64,000 nt of DNA from Stenogyne calaminthoides (taxonomy: Eukaryota; Streptophyta; Magnoliopsida; Lamiales; Lamiaceae): assembly GCA_037126765.1 (NCBI GenBank), contig JBBCBC010000001.1:27202804-27266803 (forward strand). The letters are read 5' to 3'. Both the position numbers and the translations under genes were made by a program. Of the stretch, positions 33,790-45,085 are shown in pieces. The notes beneath the pieces were generated by a model. That model ran no database searches. It was not told the origin of the DNA and saw only the letters and a program-made list of their open reading frames with translations. Each line of letters opens with the position of its first letter. The stretch's first letter is position 1.

Positions 33790-36700
33790 ATGGCTCCAAT
33801 CTTGTTCGAGAGATTAGCCGAAACCAACAAGCCGTGGTACGAGTTCGTTGTCTCACTCGAAAGCACAACCAACTCAAAGCCGTAAGAGAGGCTCTGCATA
33901 TGATTCGACCGCCAAACTCACCCAACTAGTCGCAGTTTACCGCACCGTGAGTTTGCGAAAAGAGGTAATCGAATTCATCTATAACTTGAAGATAGATGAA
34001 GAGGACCAGATGCATTCTAAGATAATCAGATCACATTTAGAGCAGTCGTCCAAATACATCGATTTTGAGAGGGATCTGTATGTAGTTCCGAAAAATCTGA
34101 ATGATGTTTTTGAGCTCTGTGATAGAGGAGAGGATCCTACGATGTATATGTCGGGTAGAGAGCAGGAGTACTTAGATAGGATTGCTGAGAATCCTGTTAA
34201 ATTTGAGGCGACATTGCATAAGAGGCACTTAAAGCCACAATATCGTGTGTTGATGGATATTGTGAGCAAGAGCATCATGAGTCTTGCGAGGAGTTTTGAG
34301 CAGATCAGTACCCCGAAGCTCAGATTGATGGCAGCGATAGAGGCCTCACCCACCACCAACTTCAACTGGCTGAAATTTTTTATTCAGACGGTGAGTGAGC
34401 AGACCAAAGTTTTGAAGAAGGTTGACGGGGCGATCTCAATAAAAGGCAAGATCCACCATGCCACCAAAATTGCTTATATTTTGGAGATGTGCAGAGAGGG
34501 GGAGGATATCTTCGCCAATTCGACCCCATTCCCTAAGTCCAAAATTCTCTTTAAGCCCATTGCTGCAAAGAAGCAGGCCATCAGGGGGAAGAGAGAAAAG
34601 AAGGTAGAATCACCAGTTGCGGCTGAAAAAGAGACTCAACAAACCAGGGGGAAGGTTTTGTTGGAGGCAAAGATGGAGCAAGGTGCAAAAATAATGAAGC
34701 AGAAGAACCTTGCCCCAAAGCGCAGAAGATTGGTGGATCTCACTGATGAAGATGGCAGTGATTCTGAGGAGATTCAACCTGAGGGCCAAACCGCTCAAAG
34801 TTCGCCATTACAAGTTCTGGCTCAGGTTATCTCAAAGGCACAAGAACAGACTGAGGAGCAGGTCTTCTCTGAGGTGCTTGAGACATCTCTAAGTTCAGAC
34901 AAAATTTCTCAGGAAATTTTCAAAGGAACTCAGGCCTCAGAGATTCCTACTGAAAAAGTGCTGGCTCAGACAGCAGAAGAGCCAACTCAGAACCAATCTG
35001 AGGAAGTGTCAGCCCAGGACCCAGAACCCACTCAGATGCAAACTGAGGACCTGACTGAACAACCTTCAGAGGCTGTTGAGACTCAGGAGCAGAATATTCT
35101 TGATGAGCTCCTGAGTGATCTACTTCTTGATCCCTTAGCAGAAGCTTCAACTGAACCAGAGAGCCCGCGATGGAAGAAAGGCGAGGCTGAAGAAGGCGAG
35201 TGGAGGAGCAAGGGGGAACGGTTCATTCTTGACCGCTACCCTGAGCTCAGCTCATACCCTGATCTGCAAGATGTTTTCTTCAGATTAAGGACAACTGTGT
35301 TCATCCTCAATCAGACTCTTCCCGAGATGCTTGATATTGCTGCTTTCAGAGGGGAAGACTGGTGGAATGAGGAAACAGCCTTTCTGACCGACTTCTCAGG
35401 GTTCAGAAGGACAAAGCTCAGGATGAAAAACTCCGATTTTGATGAGCTGGTTCAGAGGAAGTTAGCTGAAAGAAAAGCTACTGAAGTTGGTGCCCCAAGC
35501 AGCTGAGACAAATCTCAAGATGGAGATGGGGACCAACAGGGAGATGTTGAGGATCAGTCTCAGATGGAAAAGAAGACTTCTGTTGCTGACCAACCTAAAA
35601 TTGGTCAACCTCAGACTGAAACTAGCACTCTTCAGGTACCTTTTGGCACTATTAACAATTATGCCAAAGTTACTGAAAGTTCTATCTTTAATTCTGAATT
35701 GTCTGATAAACAGACTGAGGCTCAGTTGGAGACTGGAGCTCAGAATGAAGCTGAAGCTCAGGATGATCAAACAGCACAGGAGGTGCAGAAGGTTCCTGAG
35801 ATTGATCTCACTCCCTTGATGGAGAAACTTGAGAAGGTTGAGCCAATGATGACCAAGATTGCTCAGATGGAAGAAACATTGGCCAATCAAGCTCAAAAAG
35901 ATGGAAAGTCTTAGTCACTCTTCAAAGCTGGTGCTAATACAAAACACTCTGACCTCTCAGATGACCTCCATGGAAGAAAAGCTGAATGAAAAGCTGGAGG
36001 GAGTCAAGGCTGAGCTCAGTGCTGAAATGAATCAGAAGCACCAGGAGTGAACTGCATTTCTAGAGGTGAAATTGGCAGAGAGGAATGATGTGATGATAAA
36101 ATCTGCTGTTGAGGAAATGAGCTCAATGCTCATGACCAAGATGACAGAGATGTTCAAGGAAGCACTCTCTTGCCAGTTTGCCCATTTATCTGAAGAATTT
36201 TATGTGGCCAAGAACCATCTAAGGAGGTTGGAAGACGAACAAGATCAGATAGCAGGAGAAGTTCGCTATGTGAGCAAAGAACAATATCACATGGACACAA
36301 CACTCTCCAGACTTCTTCCAAATTACGGTGCCAAGAAGGGGGAAAAGGAAGGTGAAGACCTCAGAAAGTTCATGGCACGTACTTTGGAGAAGAAGGCTCA
36401 GAAAGATGCTGAAATGTATAATCTAGCCAAAGCCTTAAGAGAAGTCGAAGCTAATGAGAAATTGAAGTTCGCTCAGGTAGAGAAGCCTATCTACACTCGA
36501 AGTTTCGAAAGCAAACCATGCTTGATGTTGCAAGAGAGAAACCGAAAAGTGCTAGAGCAAAGGTTGGAACAAGCCAGTTGCGCATGAATTGCTATGAAGA
36601 GGAAAGCCTTGGGCGTTGTTCAACTCAGTAAGCAAACGTCTGGAAAGGCTTCTAAGCCAATCCAGAGAAAAGCTAATTACGATGATGAAGAAACGGAAGA

Positions 36701-37324
36701 ATCGAAGTCTCAACCTCGGAAGAAAAGTCTTCAACACGAGAGATGCTCAAGACACTCCAAATAGAACAAGCTAAGAAAGCCGCCGCCGGTCTCGGAGCGT
36801 CTCGGATCGAAAAGAAGATAGACGAAGAGCAGAAGCGAAGGAGTGAATTCAGGAAGTTTGCGAGCAAGAGGAAAGGAGCATCAAAAGCACTAAAGTGGCC
36901 CCACGTTGATAAATGGATACCTATCAAACTCAACGATATGTGGGAAGAAGTCAAAAGAACCTTCTGGTTCAATTATGATGTTCTCAGGGAATGGAGAGGG
37001 GAAAGCTCAGATCAGAATGAAGCATTCATTGAATATCTCCTAACCTTCTATCCAAAGTATCTACAGGGCTGGATTAACCTTGCGGATGAAGGAGAGGTAC
37101 AGATAGTAGCCCCTGGTCCATATTCCTATTCTCCTCCAAGACTTGGTAATGGCTTGGTAAATGAAAAGGTCATTACTCAAGAAATTGCTCAGTATGCTGG
37201 TCAGTTGGGTCTAACAGGAAACAATCCGGACATCATTAAGGAGAGAAATGAGCTGAAGAAAAGATTTTTCAGAATGTTCGACCTGGAGGTGCCCGCTGAT
37301 GAAGTTGAGAATGAAGCAAACTGA
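33790..37324 (+). CDS. Third ORF of the SIRE/Maximus element, function unknown, frameshifted
   Basis: Starts at ATG 33790 (aATGGC context, MAPILFERLAETN). A one-base loss near 33840 moves to the main frame, open to 35506 (about 550 codons). It continues as shifted frames 35564-35914, 36066-36587 and 36743-37324. The N-terminal 200 residues look globular (LRKEVIEFIYNLKIDEEDQM; YLDRIAENPVKFEATLHKRH). Next comes a Lys/Arg-rich stretch, then a long Gln/Glu/Thr-rich region full of TEEP, AQ and SE words, then coiled-coil-like helices and an acidic end. I see no signal peptide or transmembrane segment, so the old envelope-like label is not supported. I do not know its job. Confidence 0.75.
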
Positions 37325-37800
37325 AGAGCAGAAGACTGAAGAGCCAAATCTGAAGACTTAAGACTGAAGACTCAGAAGATTCTGTAATCTTTAAATTTTT
37401 GTCTTTTTGATTTTGTTGATAAACTCATTGTAATCTGTAATGAGATACCAATCATCAATGAAGATTTATCATTATGCTCAAAAGATAATATCTCATTATC
37501 TTATTTACATGTCTTTTATTTTGATATGCCTGAATGAATGTCTCTGAACTGATTGTATGTTGATAAGGGAGAAATTGTCTGAATATAGGAGAAATTGTTT
37601 AAGTATTTAGTAATGAACTACTTAAAGAGATTCATTACTGAAGAAATTGCTGAATGATTTATACTGTTGAAAGACTCTCTGAAATTGTTGGGAGATTCTC
37701 TATTGTAGGAAATTGTTGGGAGACAACCATCCTGTAATAGGATAAACTGAAACCTGAGTATAGGTTATATGTCTGTAACAAGATAGGTTTTGGCATCATC
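37325..37800 (+). other. 3' untranslated region of the SIRE-type element
   Basis: After the last stop come ctgaagactcagaag repeats, a T-rich segment and an aatctgtaatgagat region. It leads into the polypurine tract. Confidence 0.55.
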
Positions 37801-37814
37801 AAAAAGGGGGAAAT
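37801..37814 (+). promoter_or_regulatory. Polypurine tract of the SIRE-type element
   Basis: aaaaagggggaaat directly before TGTTGGGAGATG of the 3' LTR. Confidence 0.9.
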
Positions 37815-39738
37815 TGTTGGGAGATGAATTTAATAAAAGATATATGATTTTGATTAGATCCCAAAATACCCTGAGTATGACATGTTCAGATTGATCCTGA
37901 TAGTTGAGTCAGGATTCAGTTTTAGAATATTCAGGATGTTATCTGCAAAATGTATAGTCAGCAGATATAGTTCAGGATAGGTTCTGAAGACTCAGTGTAA
38001 AACTGAGATACTGAAGACTCAGTAGGATACTGAGGAACTGAAGACTCAGCACGAAGATTCAGTGTATCAGTCAGTAGACTCAGAAGACTCTGAAGACTCA
38101 GAAGACCCTGAAGACTCAGAAGACTCTGAAGACACAAGACTGAAGACTCAGTAATGTACTGAATGCTCAGTATAAACCTGAATGTTCCTAGGCACTGAAT
38201 ATATCTATCTGAAGGATGCAATACTGAGAAGATCGCGATTCATTAGAAAATAGATATTTGCCTAGACATTCAAATGCAGACAAAAGGAACTAAGTCAGAA
38301 GTGTTGTTAAGGTTATATCAAACTCAGAGTTTGTAACCAAAAAGAGCCGTTGAAGGTGTCTACCTTTAGCTAGAGACAAAAGTCAAAAAGAGGAAGACGA
38401 CACTGTACCATACTGACACTGACAGTGACAGGTCGTTGAAAAGGATGTCAGAAGTACAAAAGTTCCAGACTGCAAAAAGTGAAGACCGGCTACATGAAAG
38501 GCTATTGCCTAAAACGTGTTAGGGAGTTTCAAACCCTAAATATAGCCGTTTCTCACACACCATAAGAGGGAACTCACGATGCTGTCTCTCCAACTGATAG
38601 TTTTCAAAAGTGACCTTGGTGTATGCCTATAAATACTGGTGACCCTCTACATTGTAAGGTGACGGGAAATTTATACGCAACTCAAGAGCTCATACTTATT
38701 CTTGTAAAAGTTAAAGCACTCGAAAAACTTAGAATTTCCCAAGTGCTTCTATATTGAAGAGAGCTCACTATACTAAGCCTAGCTTGATAAGAATTATCCA
38801 AAGCTTAGTCGAGATATCCTAACCCTTTGCATTGTGCTTCATTGTAAAGGATATCTCATCCTAGTTGGAAACCAACCGAGAAACCCCAAACCCTTGAGAA
38901 GGTAGTTGGAGTGTGTTTGTTGGTGAGAAGAGTTGTAAAGAGTTAGTAAACTACGCGGAGTAGTCAGAAAACTCTAGAGGAGAAGTTAGTAAGCTACAGG
39001 GGTAGTCTGAAAGCTTGTTTGTGTTTGAGTAAGTAAACTACGGAGGTAGTCAGAAAACTCAAGGTCGGGTTGAGTAAGTAAACTACGTGGAGTAGTCAGA
39101 AAACTCAGGGCCGAGTTGAGTAAGTAAACTACGCAAGGTAGTCAGAAAGCTCAGAAGTTTATAGTTAATTTCTCTGAGGATCAGAGAGAGTGGACGTAGG
39201 AGCTTGAGTCTCTGAACCACTATAATTGTTGTGTTCTTTATTGCTTTCCTTATCTGTGCTTAACTGTTGCATTGACTTGATTTTGAGAGCATACTTTTAA
39301 CTGATATTCAGTTGGAATCAATCCACTGAAGTTGCATAAGTGAATCACAGCTTAATCACTATTTCATAAAGGGAAGGTTTTCAACAAAGCTTAAAACGAG
39401 TATAAACTAAAGGGCCAACCATTCCGCACGACTGAGTAGCTAGAACAAATAGTTATCAAACTGAACTCTCATTTGAGGATTCAGTAAGTTAGTTATCTGA
39501 TCCAAGCAACTCAGGATCTCTGACACTCAGGACTCAGTTGGGATTATCTGAGGTATCTGAAAGCAGCTCAGGATTACTGTCTCAGTAGACTTTGACTCAG
39601 AGCGATCTGTGCTTCTCAGAACCTAATCTTCAGGATTATCTTACCCAAGCTGACCTCAGTAAGAAAAAGTTTTAAAAATACTGAACACGTGTATTCCCCC
39701 CCCATACACGTGTAAGACTCGTTTGCACCGGGACCAAC
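37815..39738 (+). repeat. 3' LTR of the SIRE/Maximus-type element
   Basis: 1924 bp, TGTTGGGAGATG to CCAACA. TATA box at 38628-38635. The 43-50 bp array is at about 38935-39150. Near its end acacgtgtattccccccccatacacgtgt forms a hairpin with an ACACGTGTA stem. CAG and CTG are intact throughout, unlike parts of the 5' LTR. Confidence 0.93.
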
Positions 39739-41048
39739 ATCCACTGATTCTTAGCTTAACACTCCTAGCTAGACTCTTAATTTTAATGTTTTCCCCTGAA
39801 GGCACTATAACTTCTAAATTCACATTATGTACACAATTTAATCTAAGTTCCTTCCTAAAGGTGTCGGATATGAAGGAGTGTGACACTCCAGTATCGAATA
39901 AGACATATGCATGCATATTTGAGACAAGTGTTGTACCTGCTACAGTTTTGTTCATCTCATTGCCTTCCTCGAATTGCTCTTGTTCCTGATACTCCTCTTC
40001 CTCAGTGTACTCAACATTGTGCATTGCATTCAGCTTGGCCTTACCCTTTTGGTTTGATCCTTGAGGATTTAACACCCTTGGCGGCCTTGGCCCAACATTC
40101 CTTCCACCCCCAGCTTGGGTACCCATTGCATTAGGACATGCGTTGACCAGATGGCCTGGTTTCCGGCAGAGAAAACAGACGCATATTCCTTGGAGGCACT
40201 CCCCTCGGTGATTCTTGTTGCAAGTTGGGCAAGGCGGGATCATTCTTGGGGCGAGACCACAGAAGGTCGAACATTCCTGGCCATAATGTTCCCTCTTTGT
40301 CCAGGTTATGGTGCACCTTCCTCTTGAATTGATTCGCCGCCGATTGTTGTTCATTCTCCAAGCCTAAACTCATCGATACAATCCTTACTCTTTTGAAAAT
40401 ATCTCTGAAGTGTGGCAATCTCAATCCAGACATTATTCCTCCCACTTCCGGACGTAGTCCCCTCTCGAACCTGCGTGCTTTTCGATCATCGGTGTCCACC
40501 AGATGTGGAGCATACCGAGAGAGTAAATTGAACTTACGCTCATATTCAGTAACAGTATTAGATCCTTGATGGAGATTCATAAACTCTATCTCCTTTTGGT
40601 CTCTCAGTGCTTGTGGAAATAACGATTGAGTATGATCTCTTTGAATCCCTCCCATTCAAGAGCACACCTTGCTTCTATTGTCAGGGTTCTTTCGTGAGAC
40701 AACGACCACTGTCCCGCGTCTTCTAACAATTGAAACTTTGCACACGAAACTTTATGGGTGTCGATTAGCTCCAAGTGCTCAAAAATTATTTCAAGCTCAG
40801 CAATCCACTCCTCAATCGCTGCTGGCCCTTCCTTGCCTTTGAATTTGGGCGGTTGAAATTGCCTAAATTGTTCAACAATCAATTTTGGTTTCAGATTTTG
40901 TTCTTGGTTGCTTTGTGCCGGTGTTGGATGTTGTTGCATAAACTATCGCAATTGCGTGAAAAAGTCTCTTGCCATGTCGGCACTTGGCATTTTGCTCAGC
41001 AGTCCGCTCTCCTTGTCTTTTTATATTTTCTTGTGGTGGCGTGGCCAT
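39739..41048 (-). pseudogene. Gypsy gag and protease (split from pol by the nested copia element)
   Basis: Minus-strand ATG at 41046-41048 (MATPPQENIKRQ). Capsid: QFRQFQPPKFKGKEGPAAIE then EWIAELEIIFEHLE; FKEIILNRYF; EFMNLHQGSNTVTEYERKFN; FERGLRPEVG. The zinc knuckle is CFLCRKPGHLVNACP (C-x2-C-x4-H-x4-C). The protease is YVLFDTGVSHSFIS with the active-site DTG. Frames change at about 40640 and 40330. The frame ends where the SIRE element begins and resumes at 25253. Confidence 0.88.
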
Positions 41049-41572
41049 AATGCTCGTTTTTCTACAAGGGTAAGAAATAGAAGCCCTTACTTGCTATTTA
41101 TTATTTATTTATATGATGTAAATATCATTTCGACAATGAATCACAAATGCAGACACAATAAAATAACAACAAATTATGCCAGGTTAAAGCATTAGGTCAT
41201 ATTAGTAAATATCCAAAGTTTGACAAAAGACCGGGATCAAAATCCAAATTAAACAAAAGTAAGAGTACGTCATAGTGGTGACAAGTTTTGTACCCTACCA
41301 ATAAAGGACAAAAAATGGTAAGCATACAATCCCTACAGGGTAATCGAGGAGGTCTATAACGCCATCTAACCCGCGAAAAATAACACAAAAGTAACACAAC
41401 AATTTAGTTAGCTGAGAGGAGTCTCAACTCTCATCTCCACCCTCATCAAATCGCCCGTAACTTGGGCGCTTCGTGGCAGGTCCAAGGCCTTCACATGGAG
41501 GCTCTCTCTGTCCTACCTCATCATGAAATGCTCCATCTCTAGCCTGGGCTAGGACTCGATCGACGTGCGAGT
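41049..41572 (-). other. Gypsy 5' leader, cut off by element A
   Basis: Upstream (minus-strand sense) of the gag ATG lie about 520 bp without coding. I find no gctctgatacca (the reverse complement of a Met PBS) and no TGTAACACC terminus, so the gypsy 5' LTR and PBS are absent. Homology to the copia LTR starts at about 41573. Confidence 0.5.
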
Positions 41573-42864
41573 AGGAGGTTCGTGTGCAAGTATGCTTGTT
41601 CGATTTGCCCCATTGGGAGGTTCATAAACTTTATCATACCAAATCTTGCAAGTGGAACTAGTTTCTAGTATGGATAATAATGTTGAACCGTTCCTTAACC
41701 AAGGACAAAAGATATTAATTAATGGAAAGTTATTTCAGTGGCTTGAATTAATTAATGGGCTAGATAATCTTAAACACGGGAAATAATAACCGGGAGCCAT
41801 ATTGACTGTAATATGGGTTAAGATGGATAGTGCAATATTAATTATGTAGTGGGATTAATTAATATTTATGGGCTTGAATAATATTGTGGCTCAATATTGA
41901 TAATTCAAGATCCATTGGAAGGTCCAATCTTAATTCTCCTAAAGGCCCCCTAAGTAGCCCAACATAAAGTCCAATAACTGAAAAAGGTGTTTAAAAATAA
42001 AATAAATCTTGTTGCATATTTTTCCTCAAACTTTCGAAAATTATGGATTAAATAGGGGAAAGATTTTCTTTGAATTTTGTTATGGAATGAAGATATGTAT
42101 TCTTGGAATACAAGATTATCTCATTAAATTCAAGAAATCTCCCACTTGGTTATCCATATAGTATATTTCGAAAATCTTGAAATATAAAGGGCAAGAAAGA
42201 TTTTCTTGATTTTCTTGAAAAGATATTATGAAATATATGTATTTCTTGAGATACAAGAATATCTCATAAATTCAAGAAGATCCAAATCTTGGAATCTTGT
42301 TCCCTATATTTTTCGAAAATATTCCATAACAAAAGAGGAGTTGGAATTTTTGTGGAATATTTTAATTATGGAGAAAAGAATATATGAGATATATTCAAGA
42401 TTTCTTGGAGATCAATAAAAAGATTTTCCCATATTATTTTATCCCAAATTTTTGACCAACACCCTCTATAAATAGGGGATGAGTGTTTCATTCCCAAGTA
42501 CAATTTCATGTGCTGGAAAAATTAGTAAATCCACAAAGGTGGTGCAACAAAGTTTATTTTCCTTTTGTTAATTGTTCGCGAGCATCCTACCACCGGATTG
42601 TCGAGCAAGGATTAAGGGAATACTTGGGAAGGTTTTTTGGTGTGTTTAATCAACGAGGCCATTACCATTCCAAGAGGTATGTTTACGTAAACTTGTAGTA
42701 ATTCCGCATGCATAGGATTTACGTGAACTAATTATATGCATGATTTGTTGTTGAATTATTAATTGAATTATTATATGATTAATTCATGCTAGTAATAATT
42801 ATCAGAATTAAATTTGTATTTAAATATTTATCCCGAATAGATCCGTGCAACTTATTCCCCAACA
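41573..42864 (+). repeat. Element A 5' LTR, truncated
   Basis: Matches 48737-50028 closely. TATA box ctctataaatagggg at 42467-42474. It ends CCCCAACA, with the PBS two bases later. ORFs 42206-42418 and 42483-42698 recur at 49454-49639 and 49647-49862 because they lie in the LTRs; they are not genes. Confidence 0.87.
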
Positions 42865-42866
42865 AC

Positions 42867-42878
42867 TGGTATCAGAGC
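42867..42878 (+). promoter_or_regulatory. Element A primer-binding site (initiator Met tRNA)
   Basis: TGGTATCAGAGC two bases after the LTR, the canonical plant copia PBS. Confidence 0.92.
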
Positions 42879-43189
42879 CTCGGTTTCGGGCTCTGAATTT
42901 TAAATTGTAATTTAATTCATTTTCATTAAATTTGAAATTGGATAGTAGAATTGCTAGATCTTTTTTGCAGGTATCCAATTGTCATGGAATTTAATGTGTT
43001 TATTTATGCATGCATATAAATTGTGGTTTTAATTCGATTCGTTCGAATTCGTTTTGCCTCGTGAGAAAATCCACGAGTAGATTAGGATTTATTTGATTTG
43101 ATCAATATAATAGACTAGTCTAGATCTAGGTTTATTTATTTTTTGTAAATAAATTGTAACCGGATCGGAAACGGAGGCGAAGACAAAGA

Positions 43190-43570
43190 ATTAAAGGATA
43201 GATCTAGAACCGTACGTGGACGAAGTGCATCGCGCGAAACGTGCCAAGAAAGGCACGCGCGTGACGCGGACGTCGCCATGCGCACGGGCGCGACGCTAGG
43301 CATCGGGCAGGATCAGCATGGACGCCTTGGCGCGACGAGCGACCCACGACGCCAAGGCGTAAACGCGATTCACGGCGGCCGAGGCGGATAGGCGGGCGTA
43401 GGCAAGGGCGTGTGGGGACGCGGGCGCGCTACCGAGATCCGCAGCAAAGCGGATCTGGCGTGTCGCCCGAAATTTCTTTGCCGAGAAAGTCTGCGAGGCC
43501 GACTTCAACGGGGCGGCGGATCTTTGCGTGCATCCTTGCTGCGAAGCTACTTGGCGTGGCGTTTCGAGAT
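43190..43570. other. GC-rich, CpG-dense island in element A leader
   Basis: About 380 bp with very high G+C inside an AT-rich leader (cgcgcgtgacgcggacgtcgc and similar). The inverted relative B has no counterpart: its leader passes straight from the tctagactagtc region to the gacaattgg region. ORFs on both strands (43296-43508 minus, 43410-43757 and 43412-43654 plus) are open mainly because GC-rich DNA lacks stops. No domain recognised. Confidence 0.6.
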
Positions 43571-44380
43571 GGAGTTCTTTTTCGAGACGATCGAGTGGGA
43601 GAAATTCAAGATTTGGCGTTTTTCAAAATCAAGCCAAGAAAAATCAAACCATGACAATTGGATAATTTGTGCCCAATATGTTTATTTTTCCGCTATGCTT
43701 GATTTATTATTGTATTTTCTTGTGCTTTATTTAATTTGTTTAAATGTGTTTGCATGAGAGTTGCCCAATGAAAAATCTCACCTTCAAAAATTACTAAGTA
43801 TGTTTAAATAATTAATTGACAATTTTATTCCGGATAATAAAATTGAATTAATTTTGACCTCCATGATTTATTTATTTGTGAATTCTTTTGGAGAAATTCC
43901 CCACCTGACTCGTCAAAAGTTAGCTTTCACATGAATGAATTCCAAATGGACGATTGTGGATTATTACTAGTGGCGACGATGACCCTCCCCACGAGGCTCG
44001 TTCAAAGCGAAATAATAATTCTGTATTTAATCATGGTTATTACTTAGGTATAAAATTGATATGCATATACTTTCCCGAAGTCCCTGTCAATTTTATATTG
44101 GTCAAGTGGGAGCCAACTATTAATCTGGATATTAAAGGTTTATAATTGTTCTTGTTTATAACCTGCTTGAATGTGTTTAAATAATGACCAACCCCACGTG
44201 GCTTATTTAAACTGTTTTGAGATGTTGGCTGATGCATGTTCATATTTTTTTTTAGATTTTAATATGAAACATGTGATCGAATTTTGTGATATACTTGTGC
44301 TTATGCATATAGTTATTTATTTCAGTTCAGCATGTCGTAACCTTTTAATCCACTGTTAATATACTTAAAGTCAATACAAT
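43571..44380 (+). other. Element A leader downstream of the GC island
   Basis: AT-rich leader shared with B (55500-55990 in inverted orientation, including the gtggcgacgatgaccctcccc and ttatattggtcaagtgggag blocks). No coding frame shared by A and B, so it is probably untranslated. Confidence 0.55.
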
Positions 44381-45085
44381 ATGTATGAAAACTATATTGA
44401 TTGGAAACGAAAAATTATTGTCCTAACTGCACAAAAGTACAAGTGGATTCTTGACACACCAAAATCAGATGAGCCAACTGACGGGTCAAAAATGCGAGAC
44501 TCGTCAGATCACTTTGCGAGAGATGTCGTCGCTGAAATTGGTGGAGGGCAAACCTGTAAGGGATTACGTCCTCAAAATTGATGGCCCATCTGAACAAACT
44601 TGAAGTTCTGAGTATAAATTATAATCTGGAGACTCAGATGAATTTGGTACTTCATTCTCTGCCCAAAAGTTTCTGAGCAATTTTGCCTCGCAAGCTGATT
44701 TGTTGCAAGCTTTGGTCTCGGCAGAGATGTTGATAGGGCACCAAACTCAAGCTTTGACGGCAAGTGGTCCGTCTTCATCTTCTAGGCCAAGGGATGGCAA
44801 GAAGAAGAAGGTGACCAAAGGCCATAAGAAATCAGACTCAACTGTTGCCAAGGGCAATGATAAGATGACGAATGCTGGTGGTGTCAAGAAAAATCCAAAG
44901 AGGAAGTGCTTAAGCTGCGGTGACAAAGGACAATGGAAGTTTACCTGTTCCAACCCCAAAAGGGCCGGAAAGAAAGGTAATTATCACGCACTAATTGTTG
45001 AAACTTGTTTAGCGGCGTATACTTCTCATTCGTGGGTAGTTGATACGGGATCCACTAATCATGTTTGCTTCACGGGTTCAAACTG
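44381..45085 (+). pseudogene. Element A gag and protease start
   Basis: NYIDWKRKIIVLTAQKYKWI is a capsid N-terminal motif. After breaks near 44580-44700 a frame 44700-45086 gives a basic Lys-rich linker, a zinc knuckle CLSCGDKGQWKFTC (C-x2-C-x4-(His replaced by Gln or Trp region)-C, damaged at His) and SWVVDTGSTNHVC with the protease DTG at 45031-45075. Confidence 0.78.

Larger units (their letters stand above)
25254..39738 (+). mobile_element. Complete Ty1/copia SIRE/Maximus-type retrotransposon nested in the gypsy element
   Basis: LTRs at 25254-27176 (1923 bp) and 37815-39738 (1924 bp), both TGTTG...CAACA. A 5-bp target duplication tccac flanks it (25249-25253 and 39739-39743). PBS at 27179, PPT at 37801-37814, gag, pol (PR-INT-RT-RNase H order, the copia order) and a third ORF after pol. 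Size, long LTRs and a third ORF fit the SIRE/Maximus lineage. Removing it and one TSD copy rejoins the gypsy protease to its RT on the minus strand. LTR sequence is nearly identical except at CAG/CTG sites, so it is young. Confidence 0.93.

Noticed and set aside
33790..37324. Third ORF as an envelope gene
   Set aside because: No signal peptide, transmembrane helix or cleavage motif visible; coiled-coil and Gln/Glu-rich regions instead.
42206..42698. Paired ORFs repeated at 49454-49862
   Set aside because: They occur twice because they lie in the two LTRs of element A; they cross the TATA box and show no protein family.
43296..43757. ORFs on both strands in the GC-rich island
   Set aside because: GC-rich DNA lacks stop codons; overlapping frames are open on both strands and none shows a motif.
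43954..44359. ORFs in element A leader (with counterparts in B at 55519-55947)
   Set aside because: They sit upstream of gag, lack a domain, and the frame is not preserved between A and B.
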